DNA of 8,978 nt from Pseudobdellovibrionaceae bacterium (GCA_947374445.1 CANCBY010000093.1:1-8978), one strand, 5' to 3'. Shown: positions 1 through 5,618, counted from the first letter of the stretch. The notes: generated by a model from the sequence alone, not told the origin. Numbers and translations: made by a program.

Positions 1-1323
1 AGTGGTTCATCTGAAAAAGAGTTTCAACTTAGAAGTTTTCAAGAAGAGACTTTGCCTAATGGGTTAAAAATTATTTTCGTCCAAGATGACACTTTGCCCC
101 GCGTGAGCTTAGGCATGGTTGTTAAAGTCGGATCGAATCAAGATCCAGCAGGTCAAGAAGGTCTTGGGCATTTGACAGGTTGGTTGCTCGAAGATGGCAC
201 AACTCATCGTTCGGCTCTGCGACTAGCAGATGACTTTGCTTATCTTGGCACGGAAATCAATGCGTCAGTAACTCATGAGACAACTTCGATTGGTGCAAGC
301 AGTTTGGCTTCTGAACGCAAAAAACTTTTAGACCTTTTTGCAGACGTGATGTTAAGCCCTGCCTACTCGCAACGAGAACTTGAGCGAAAAAAAGAACAAA
401 CAATTTCATCACTGAAGAGAATGATCGACAACCCAAGCGCGTATGCAGATCATCTTTTGGATGAGACTCTTTTTGCTCAGCATCCTTACGGACGCTTGGT
501 CATGGGGACTCCTGAAGCAGTGAAGAAAATTTCAAAATCTGATTTGATAAAACATTACTTTAAATATTATCGTCCGAATAATTCTATCTTAGCTGTAGTT
601 GGCGCCTTGGATGAGAACTTTAAAAAGCAAGTGCGCTCGGCATTTCAATCTTGGCAGTCGAAGGACTTTGAAAAAGATGCTGTGGTTCCACTTGCGGAAA
701 ATTCGATGAAGAATTTGCGCCTAGTTTCTAAATCCGGACTCAAACAAGCTCAAATTCGCTTGGGCCATTTGGGAATTCAAAGAAATGATCCTGATTTTTT
801 AAAGCTTCGATTGGCCAATGTGGTATTAGGCGGAGCTTTTGCCAGTCGCTTGAATCAACGTGTGCGCGATGACTTGGGGCTAACGTATTCTATTTCGTCG
901 CAGTTTGATGCGCGCAAAGATCGTGGCAGCCTTGAGATTTCCACTTTTTCTCGCAATGACAAAACAGCTCAGGCCATCAAAGAGACTTTGAGTGAGTTCA
1001 AAAAATTTGCAGACGATGGTATTAGCAGCAAAGAGCTTGAGTCAGCAAAAGCCCTCTTAGTAGGTCAGTTCCCGGCAGCCATTGAGACTTCAGATCGTTT
1101 GGCTTATAACTTGATGGTTCTTCGTTACTACGGAATTCCAGACAGCTATTTGAATGATTTCATAAAGAACGTGAAAGCGATCACTTTGAAAGAAGTGAAT
1201 GAAGCGATCAAACGTCATTACAATCCTAAAGATCTTAAAGTTGTTGTGTTTGCTGATCAAGCGACTGTGCTTGATCAGTTGAAGACAATAAATGAAGTTA
1301 AAATTGAACAGGCAGTGGAGTAG
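1..1323 (+). CDS. M16B-family peptidase homologue, probable non-catalytic subunit (5' end outside window)
   Basis: The frame is open from base 1, so the gene starts upstream. A TTG at 52 lies inside a conserved stretch and is not the real start; numbering below counts from it. The fold is that of insulinase/pitrilysin-like (M16B) proteins: an N-terminal domain (about 1-190) with PNGLKIIF near its start, HPYG at 144-147 and YYRPNN at 172-177, then a second domain (about 220-410). Where active members carry the zinc motif HxxEH, this protein has HLTGW (40-44), and the downstream Glu ligand is not evident. The LTxxLLxxGT pattern is typical of the inactive subunit. In contrast RDDLGLTY (272-279) keeps the Arg/Tyr pair that the inactive subunit supplies to its partner's active site in known heterodimeric M16B proteases. 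I infer that the HxxEH partner gene lies just upstream. The protein probably acts in the periplasm, but the signal peptide is not in view. Confidence 0.9.
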   Translation, partial: SGSSEKEFQLRSFQEETLPNGLKIIFVQDDTLPRVSLGMVVKVGSNQDPAGQEGLGHLTGWLLEDGTTHRSALRLADDFAYLGTEINASVTHETTSIGASSLASERKKLLDLFADVMLSPAYSQRELERKKEQTISSLKRMIDNPSAYADHLLDETLFAQHPYGRLVMGTPEAVKKISKSDLIKHYFKYYRPNNSILAVVGALDENFKKQVRSAFQSWQSKDFEKDAVVPLAENSMKNLRLVSKSGLKQAQIRLGHLGIQRNDPDFLKLRLANVVLGGAFASRLNQRVRDDLGLTYSISSQFDARKDRGSLEISTFSRNDKTAQAIKETLSEFKKFADDGISSKELESAKALLVGQFPAAIETSDRLAYNLMVLRYYGIPDSYLNDFIKNVKAITLKEVNEAIKRHYNPKDLKVVVFADQATVLDQLKTINEVKIEQAVE

Positions 1324-1329
1324 GTACCT

Positions 1330-1357
1330 TAATTTATACCCCAAAGGGTATAAATTA
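1330..1357. promoter_or_regulatory. Candidate HipB operator O1 (perfect inverted repeat)
   Basis: Two perfect 12-base arms, TAATTTATACCC (1330-1341) and its complement (1346-1357), flank the spacer CAAA. It begins 7 bases after the M16 stop codon. The core TACCC-N4-GGGTA recurs twice more downstream, which fits binding sites for the HipB dimer encoded next. As RNA it could also fold into a stem after the M16 gene, but no U-run follows, so a terminator role is doubtful. HipB binding is inference. Confidence 0.65.
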
Positions 1358-1376
1358 GATAAATTTTAAATAAACG

Positions 1377-1390
1377 TACCCTAATGGGTA
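1377..1390. promoter_or_regulatory. Candidate HipB operator O2
   Basis: TACCC (1377-1381), spacer TAAT and GGGTA (1386-1390) form the same dyad as O1. The site centre lies 40 bases from that of O1, close to four helical turns, so the sites face the same side of the DNA. The right half extends to GGGTATA-like sequence as in the other two sites. Confidence 0.65.
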
Positions 1391-1406
1391 TACTTTTTTA
1401 ATAAAT

Positions 1407-1442
1407 GTTTTAATTTGTACCTTATCGGGTATAATATATTAC
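1407..1442 (+). promoter_or_regulatory. hipBST promoter, likely giving a leaderless mRNA
   Basis: A perfect TATAAT lies at 1430-1435. The -35 region is poor: only T-rich GTTTTAA at about 1407-1413. With normal spacing transcription would start at about 1442-1443, that is on the A of the hipB ATG. No Shine-Dalgarno sequence precedes that ATG (the bases are ATATTAC), which agrees with a leaderless transcript. The start site is inferred, not shown. Confidence 0.6.
1418..1431. promoter_or_regulatory. Candidate HipB operator O3, overlapping the hip promoter
   Basis: TACCT (1418-1422), spacer TATC and GGGTA (1427-1431) repeat the dyad with one mismatch in the left arm. The centre is 41 bases after that of O2. 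The right half shares bases with the TATAAT box at 1430-1435, so a bound repressor would block RNA polymerase directly. This is what is expected for hip-type autoregulation. Confidence 0.65.
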
Positions 1443-1652
1443 ATGAGACAAATAAGCGAATTTATAAAAAAAAAGCGCAAACAAGCAAAGCTTACGCAGC
1501 CAGAATTGGCTGAAAGAGCTGGGGTTGGTCTTAGGTTTATTCGGGAACTGGAAAGCAATAAGCCAACACTTCGTCTTGATAAGGTTGAACAAGTTTTAAG
1601 ACTTTTTGGCCATACGATAGGGCCAATTCCAATCAAAAGGGAGCTTGAATAG
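1443..1652 (+). CDS. hipB: HipB-type Xre-family repressor, DNA-binding antitoxin component
   Basis: This 69-residue protein is almost entirely one Cro/C1-type helix-turn-helix domain. Helix 2 is around LTQPELAERAG (17-27), the recognition helix around GLRFIRELES (29-38), followed by NKPTLRLDKVEQVLRLFG, which is very typical of HipB. It should bind the three TACCC-N4-GGGTA repeats upstream as a dimer, repress its own operon and, with HipS and HipT, form the tripartite complex. It is shorter than E. coli K-12 HipB (88 residues), with only a short tail after the domain. The ATG at 1443 has no ribosome-binding site and sits at the predicted transcription start. Its stop overlaps the next start by one base (TAGTG), implying translational coupling. 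Codon and base use are AT-rich like the rest of the operon. Confidence 0.9.
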   Translation: MRQISEFIKKKRKQAKLTQPELAERAGVGLRFIRELESNKPTLRLDKVEQVLRLFGHTIGPIPIKRELE

Positions 1653-1999
1653 TGGCCACTCAAAAAAGGGGTAAGGTTTTTGTTGAAAAAAACTTTGCTG
1701 GAATTATTGAGCAAAGAGAGGGCCTCTACTCTTTTATTTATGACGAAGAGTATTTGCACTCTTCTCAATCAAAGCCTGTGAGCCTTACGTTGCCACTTCG
1801 AAAAGAGCCCTTTGAACAAAAAACAATGATTCCTTTTTTTGATGGACTTATTCCTGAGGGCTGGCTTCTTAATATAATCACTGACAACTGGAAAATCAAT
1901 CCACGTGATCGCATGAGCTTGCTGCTCATTGCGTGCAAGGACTGCATCGGCAATGTCAGTGTAGTTGCTGATGATAACGATGAGGCTGATGAGTTATGA
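1652..1999 (+). CDS. hipS: HipS: stand-alone HipA N-terminal subdomain, probable antitoxin
   Basis: The 115-residue product matches only the N-terminal subdomain of HipA kinases (the 'couple_hipA' region): GKVFVEKNFAGIIEQ, then LYSFIYDEEYL, PVSLTLPLR (42-50), FFDGLIPEGWLLN (62-74) and a tail CKDCIGNVSVV. It ends before any kinase motif. In HipBST of E. coli O127:H6 the free HipS, not HipB, neutralises the HipT kinase by plugging a Trp into the active site. Here Trp71 in PEGWLL is the likely equivalent, with Trp80 as an alternative. The start is GTG at 1652, overlapping the hipB stop by one base. AAGGGAG (1637-1643) is a good ribosome-binding site with an 8-base spacing. The stop overlaps hipT as ATGA. 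The antitoxin role is by homology. Confidence 0.87.
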   Translation: MATQKRGKVFVEKNFAGIIEQREGLYSFIYDEEYLHSSQSKPVSLTLPLRKEPFEQKTMIPFFDGLIPEGWLLNIITDNWKINPRDRMSLLLIACKDCIGNVSVVADDNDEADEL

Positions 2000-2943
2000 A
2001 AAAATGTCTCGTATGTTATCAGCCTCTTGAGGGATCAGCATACGATGGTGATTACCATTATTACTGTAGCAAAAAGATATTTGGCAGCGAGTACGCACCT
2101 GAAATAAATTTTGGCATTGACGAGATTGAAGATTTAGCTAAAAAATCAATCAATCAGCACTTAGGTGTTACAGGTGTACAGCCCAAGATTTCATTGAATA
2201 TTTCAAAAAGAGATAATGATCCAAAACATAGAATCATGATTGTGGATTTTTTGGGAAACTTTATTTTGAAACCACCTAGTCATCAGTTTCCAGATATGTC
2301 CGTAGTGGAAGATGCAACAATGCATATGGCGCAGATTGCAGGCCTTGTAGCGGCTAGGCATTGTCTTATTAAACTCAAATCAGGTGAGCTTGCCTATGTG
2401 ACAAGGCGATTTGACCGAGGTAAAAAGAGCAAAAAAATTGCCGTCGAAGATTTTTGTCAACTCAGTGAGATTTTGACTGAATCAAAATATGATACTTCCC
2501 TCGAGAAGGCCGGAAAAATTATTCTTAAGTATTCGGCACAACCAGGCTTGGATGCAGTTACATTTTTTGATTTAAATATTTTTTGCTTTCTTACTGGCAA
2601 TGCGGACATGCATTTAAAAAACTTTTCATTAATGCAAAATGATGCAGGCGAAATGGTGTTATCACCTGCATATGATCTTATTTCTACGAAGCTCATGCCC
2701 ATTGATGACAAAGAAGAAGTGGCGCTGACTGTTAATGGAAAGAAAGCCAAAATTAAACGAGGAGACTTTTTTGCTTTAGGCAAAAATTTGCAGATACCAG
2801 AAAAAGTTATTGAAAATAGTTTTGCGCGACTTTTGACGCCTATTCCTGCAATGAAAAAAATTATCAGGAATAGTTTTATGTCTATTGAGCTAAAAAAAAG
2901 CTATAACAAATTATTGGATGAGCGTGCAAAAATATTGGAGTAA
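1996..2943 (+). CDS. hipT: HipT: compact HipA-family Ser/Thr kinase toxin
   Basis: This 315-residue protein holds a full HipA-type kinase without the N-terminal subdomain, which HipS supplies separately. Visible motifs are: Gly-rich loop LGVTGVQPK (56-64), ATP-binding Lys92 in FILKP, YVTRRFDR (134-141), catalytic loop GNADMHLKNF (201-210; Asp204 as base, Asn209 for metal) and SPAYDLIS (223-230; Asp227 for Mg). All kinase residues look intact, so it should be active. E. coli O127:H6 HipT phosphorylates tryptophanyl-tRNA synthetase; the target here is unknown. The N-terminus carries CxxC (Cys4, Cys7) and HxxC (His21, Cys24), a possible zinc site. At the autophosphorylation loop it has Gly57 and Thr59 where E. 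coli HipT has Ser57 and Ser59 (comparison from memory). The ATG lies in an ATGA overlap with hipS, preceded by GAGG. The gene is strongly AT-rich. Confidence 0.92.
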   Translation: MKKCLVCYQPLEGSAYDGDYHYYCSKKIFGSEYAPEINFGIDEIEDLAKKSINQHLGVTGVQPKISLNISKRDNDPKHRIMIVDFLGNFILKPPSHQFPDMSVVEDATMHMAQIAGLVAARHCLIKLKSGELAYVTRRFDRGKKSKKIAVEDFCQLSEILTESKYDTSLEKAGKIILKYSAQPGLDAVTFFDLNIFCFLTGNADMHLKNFSLMQNDAGEMVLSPAYDLISTKLMPIDDKEEVALTVNGKKAKIKRGDFFALGKNLQIPEKVIENSFARLLTPIPAMKKIIRNSFMSIELKKSYNKLLDERAKILE

Positions 2944-2963
2944 AAATTTTTTGTATCGAGCTC

Positions 2964-3731
2964 TTACTTTTTCTTCATCTTGAAGAGAACAAATAGCGCG
3001 CCACCAGCAAGGATCAAAGCCAAAACGATAAGTAGAAGCTTTGTCTTGCCACTTCCTCCGCCTTGAGTTGTCGGAGGTGGCATGTCGGCCCCGGCCATAT
3101 CGCCTGGTATAGCCCCATTGATAGGAGCTCCCAAAGTTTCGATACCAGGTCGCAATGGACTATCCCCTCCGCCCAAAAGATTTTTTGCAGCAATCACACG
3201 CAGACTTTGTACGGCTTTAAAAAAATCTTGGCTGTATTTTGTGTAGTGGTCTTTGTGAGCACTGAACGTGACTAGAACTGCAACTTTATCCTTTATAGTC
3301 GCTAAGTAGCGAGTGAAGTAGTTCGGAATTTCAGAGGCTAAGTGCAATCCATCGACCCAAGGCTGATCATTGATTTGAACTCGCTTTGGCGCGTAGATCA
3401 CTTTTGAAGGAATGCCCCCCAGTTTTGCAGATGTGCTCTGCGCTGCGGCTAAGTGAGAAACATAAGATTCAAAGGAATCTGTGGGGCCGACTTCTTTGGC
3501 GGTCAAAATGATGATCGCCTCTTTTGATTCTTTGTCGATTTCGCTGCGGCAGACCCACTCGGTGTGCTCTAGAACACATTTCCAAGTGTCTGGCATTTCA
3601 AATGAAAGGTAGGCGTTATGAAAGTTTTTAGCCTGGGCCGGAATTGAGCCGCCAAGGACTCCAAAGGCAAAAACCAGAGCAAAGGCAAAAGTACGGCTAA
3701 AAGCATTGAGTGAAAACAAATTCTTGAACAT
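2964..3731 (-). CDS. Exported protein with signal peptide and C-terminal membrane anchor, function unknown
   Basis: I do not recognise a named family. The 255-residue product starts with a signal peptide: basic start, hydrophobic AFALVFAFGVLG, and a cleavage site after AQA at 32-34. A globular part follows (about 35-185) beginning LSFEMPDTWKC, which faintly recalls PsbP/DUF1795-like domains. Cys52 and Cys61 could form a disulfide. A Gly/Pro-rich linker (about 186-229, with PPP and GGGSG) leads to one transmembrane helix, LLLIVLALILAGGALFVLF, and a KMKKK tail. The likely topology is a periplasmic domain tethered to the inner membrane, with the Lys tail in the cytoplasm. A strong ribosome-binding site (GGAGG, 4 bases before ATG) fixes the start. 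It is divergent from a LysR regulator across 29 bases and convergent with hipT across 20 bases. Confidence 0.85.
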   Translation of the reverse strand: MFKNLFSLNAFSRTFAFALVFAFGVLGGSIPAQAKNFHNAYLSFEMPDTWKCVLEHTEWVCRSEIDKESKEAIIILTAKEVGPTDSFESYVSHLAAAQSTSAKLGGIPSKVIYAPKRVQINDQPWVDGLHLASEIPNYFTRYLATIKDKVAVLVTFSAHKDHYTKYSQDFFKAVQSLRVIAAKNLLGGGDSPLRPGIETLGAPINGAIPGDMAGADMPPPTTQGGGSGKTKLLLIVLALILAGGALFVLFKMKKK

Positions 3732-3751
3732 GAGTCCTCCACGGATATGAT
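3724..3751 (+). promoter_or_regulatory. Candidate promoter of the LysR gene
   Basis: TTGAAC (3724-3729), 16 bases, then TATGAT (3746-3751; 5 of 6 to TATAAT). The -35 box overlaps the start codon of the opposite gene. The predicted start, about 3758, leaves only 2 to 5 bases before the LysR ATG codons at 3761 and 3764, and no ribosome-binding site is visible. The call rests on motif matching by eye. Confidence 0.5.
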
Positions 3752-3762
3752 TGTACCCATAT
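3745..3762. promoter_or_regulatory. Inverted repeat, possible LysR operator
   Basis: ATATG (3745-3749) and CATAT (3758-3762) flank 8 bases. The repeat covers both -10 boxes and the LysR start, where a LysR-type protein would be expected to control itself and its divergent neighbour. The arms are short, and ATATGAT also occurs as a direct repeat (3745-3751 and 3759-3765), so this is tentative. Confidence 0.35.
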
Positions 3763-3778
3763 GATGAATCTTTACCAA
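3750..3778 (-). promoter_or_regulatory. Candidate promoter of the exported-protein gene
   Basis: Read on the minus strand: TTGGTA (3778-3773), 17 bases, then TACAAT (3755-3750; 5 of 6 to consensus). The predicted start near 3743 gives a leader of about 12 bases that contains the GGAGG ribosome-binding site. Its -10 box shares two bases with the -10 box of the opposite LysR promoter, so both cannot be occupied by polymerase at once. Confidence 0.5.
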
Positions 3779-4666
3779 CTCCAATCTTTTGTCACTGTGA
3801 TTGCCGAAGGCAGTATGACCGGCGCTGCTGATAAACTTTTTTTGACCCAGCCAGCGATCTCACAGCAGATTCGCAATCTCGAAGAAGACTTGGGTGTCGA
3901 CCTACTTGTGAGAGGGGTTCGGCAAATCAAGCCTACTCTGCAGGGCGAAGTGCTTTATGAGTATTCGAAAAAAATGCTGCAATTGGGAGCACAAGCCGAA
4001 GTCGCGGTCAAAGCGATGGGGGCTGAGCTGAAGGGCCACTTGCGAGTGGGAACTTTGAACTCGATGGGGGTCCAGTTGATGAGCCCGATCGTCAGCCGTC
4101 TTTTAAAATACAATCCGCAGCTCAATGTAAAAATTGAGTATGGTAAAGGCGATGATTTGATCCGGCTCTTTAAAAAGGGAATGCTCGATGTTTTGATTTT
4201 GCCTGATGTTGAGACTCAGTTTGGGATTGAGCTTGCTGAGGCCGAAAAGCTTTTCTTGCTCAAAGAAGAGATGTGGCTCGTGGGCACTGGCAAAGATGTT
4301 GAAATTCCTAAACAGATCTCGATCAGCGAGTACGGAAAATATCCTGTCATTCTATTTTCTGGCGAGTATCCAGATTTTAACAGCAAGCTTGAAAAAGCCT
4401 TGCTCGATGCTGGATACAATGTGGCTCCAACTTTTGAATCGACCAACGTCGGGACTTTAAAGCGAGTGATCGAAAGTGGTTTGGGCTGGGGCTTTTTGCC
4501 ATCGTTGTCGATTAAAAAACAAGTCAAGATGGGGCGTCTAACTCAAGTGCATGTCAAGGGCATGAGCTACGAGACGGAGTTTTACTATTACTCACGTAAA
4601 GATCCGGCTCTCAAATCAATCACAGATGTTTTTTATCAAGCGCTGCTTCAACAAGAGCGCGGATAA
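3761..4666 (+). CDS. LysR-family transcriptional regulator
   Basis: The 301-residue product has the standard LysR layout. The winged helix-turn-helix is at residues 3-65 (LYQLQSFVTVIAEGSMTGAA, then FLTQPAISQQIRNLEEDLGVDLLVR), a linker helix follows, and a type-2 periplasmic-binding-like effector domain runs from about 92 (GHLRVGTLNSMG) to 295. The length is normal for the family. The effector cannot be read from sequence. The divergent exported-protein gene 29 bases away is the natural target, besides itself. Two adjacent ATGs (3761, 3764) are possible starts; neither has a Shine-Dalgarno sequence and the predicted transcript begins only a few bases upstream. The gene is GC-richer than the hip operon (34 of 60 G+C counted in 4021-4080). 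It converges on the cheV-like gene with 9 bases between stops. Confidence 0.93.
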   Translation: MMNLYQLQSFVTVIAEGSMTGAADKLFLTQPAISQQIRNLEEDLGVDLLVRGVRQIKPTLQGEVLYEYSKKMLQLGAQAEVAVKAMGAELKGHLRVGTLNSMGVQLMSPIVSRLLKYNPQLNVKIEYGKGDDLIRLFKKGMLDVLILPDVETQFGIELAEAEKLFLLKEEMWLVGTGKDVEIPKQISISEYGKYPVILFSGEYPDFNSKLEKALLDAGYNVAPTFESTNVGTLKRVIESGLGWGFLPSLSIKKQVKMGRLTQVHVKGMSYETEFYYYSRKDPALKSITDVFYQALLQQERG

Positions 4667-4675
4667 GCGCTAGCC

Positions 4676-5569
4676 CTAAAAAAACTTTTCGATAATCTCG
4701 TGAAGGCGGCTGAATTCTTCTTTGTTAAGGGATTCGTTGGCGCCAACCTCTTTGCATTTTCTGCCAATTTGATCATTGATCAGAGATGAAAAAATAATCA
4801 CTGGTGTCTCAGGACTTAGAACTTTTATTTTTTTACAGCACGAAAAGCCATCCATTTGCGGCATTTCAATATCGGTGAGGATCAGGCCAATTTTTTTGCC
4901 AGTGGATTGCAATTGCGTAAAGCGCTCCAAGAGTAAGGCGCCGTTTTCGAATATTTCAAAATCTTTTGCACCCATCATTTCCATCAGCCACGTGATTTTA
5001 CGTCGAAATAGTGGAGAGTCTTCGGCAAAAAGAATTTTAAAATCTTCAGGGAAGGCCACAAGATTTTTGCTTTCGGCATTTTGATCAAAACCATAGATCG
5101 AGATAATAATCGACTCTAAATCCAGCATTGTGATTTCGCGGTTCCCGACAATGGCAACGCCGGTGATGGCTGGCGAGTTAATGATAGGGCTTGGCGAGTG
5201 CACCTGAGACCAACTGACTCGGTTTATGCCAATAATTTCGTCAACGACAAAGCCTAAGATTTGGCGATTGAACTCGCAAAATAGAAGAATAGGCCGTAGC
5301 ACTTTTTCTTGCTGAGGAAGAGAAAGCGAAACACGTAAATCAATCACGTTGGTGACCTGATTTCTTAGAAGCACGGTGCCCATCATTCCGTGAGGCATCA
5401 TGGGCAAGTGTTGAACTTTTTCAGAGTGAAACTGAGTGACCTCACGAACTTTGAGAGCATTGATGCCATAGCGTTGCTTCTCAAGCACAAATTCAAAAAT
5501 TTCAATTTCGTTGGTGCCAGTTTGAAGAAGAATTTCGGCTTGCTCGATTTTAGTTTGCTCAGTGGTCAT
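4676..5569 (-). CDS. cheV: CheV-type chemotaxis coupling protein (CheW domain plus receiver domain)
   Basis: In this 297-residue protein residues about 20-160 form a CheW-like domain: EIFEFVLEKQRYGINALKVREV, TVLLRNQVTNVIDLR and FVVDEIIGINRVSW. Residues about 176-297 form a receiver domain: acidic pair Glu183/Asp184 in FAEDSP, phospho-acceptor Asp233 in LTDIEMPQMDG, Ser261/262 in IIFSS and Lys283 in ANESLNKEE. That order and length define CheV, which couples chemoreceptors to CheA and adapts signalling when phosphorylated. The usual Pro after the conserved receiver Lys is Glu here, a mild deviation. No other chemotaxis gene is in the window, so its partner receptors are elsewhere. AAGGA sits about 7 bases before the ATG. 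It lies 49 bases downstream of ppsR and probably has its own promoter. Confidence 0.9.
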   Translation of the reverse strand: MTTEQTKIEQAEILLQTGTNEIEIFEFVLEKQRYGINALKVREVTQFHSEKVQHLPMMPHGMMGTVLLRNQVTNVIDLRVSLSLPQQEKVLRPILLFCEFNRQILGFVVDEIIGINRVSWSQVHSPSPIINSPAITGVAIVGNREITMLDLESIIISIYGFDQNAESKNLVAFPEDFKILFAEDSPLFRRKITWLMEMMGAKDFEIFENGALLLERFTQLQSTGKKIGLILTDIEMPQMDGFSCCKKIKVLSPETPVIIFSSLINDQIGRKCKEVGANESLNKEEFSRLHEIIEKFF

Positions 5570-5587
5570 AAAATTCCTTTTTATTGA

Positions 5588-5596
5588 ATTCTACCA
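5588..5596 (-). promoter_or_regulatory. Candidate extended -10 promoter of cheV
   Basis: On the minus strand TGGTAGAAT (5596-5588) matches the extended -10 form TGnTATAAT at all but one base. There is no good -35 box, as is common for extended -10 promoters. Transcription would start at about 5581 with an A, leaving a 12-base leader AAAAGGAATTTT that contains the ribosome-binding site. Read-through from ppsR remains possible because no terminator is visible between the genes. Confidence 0.45.
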
Positions 5597-5618
5597 GCGC
5601 TGATTTCTTCGAGATAGG

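Noticed and set aside
52..54. TTG at 52 as the start of the M16 gene
   Set aside because: The frame is open to base 1, the TTG encodes the Leu of the conserved LPNGL motif, and no ribosome-binding site precedes it.
1421..1439. Shared CCTTATCGGG between hip operator O3 and the nrdR upstream region (8432-8441) as a second HipB target
   Set aside because: The nrdR copy lacks the TA at the outer ends of the TACCC/GGGTA half-sites, and a 10-base match is expected by chance many times in 9 kb.
1439..1768. Long open frames on the opposite strand of hipBST, M16, LysR and cheV genes
   Set aside because: They mirror strongly conserved genes on the other strand, lack ribosome-binding sites and have no recognisable protein features.
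2942..2953. A-run/T-run at the hipT end as a terminator
   Set aside because: It is an AAAAATTTTT palindrome without a GC stem; there is nothing to pause polymerase.
4656..4671. AGCGC-N6-GCGCT inverted repeat between the convergent LysR and cheV genes as a bidirectional terminator
   Set aside because: The stem is only 5 base pairs and no T-run follows it on either strand, so it does not qualify as an intrinsic terminator.
5595..5602. CAGCGCTG palindrome between ppsR and cheV as a ppsR terminator
   Set aside because: It is an 8-base palindrome with no loop and no T-run; it overlaps the candidate extended -10 element of cheV instead.
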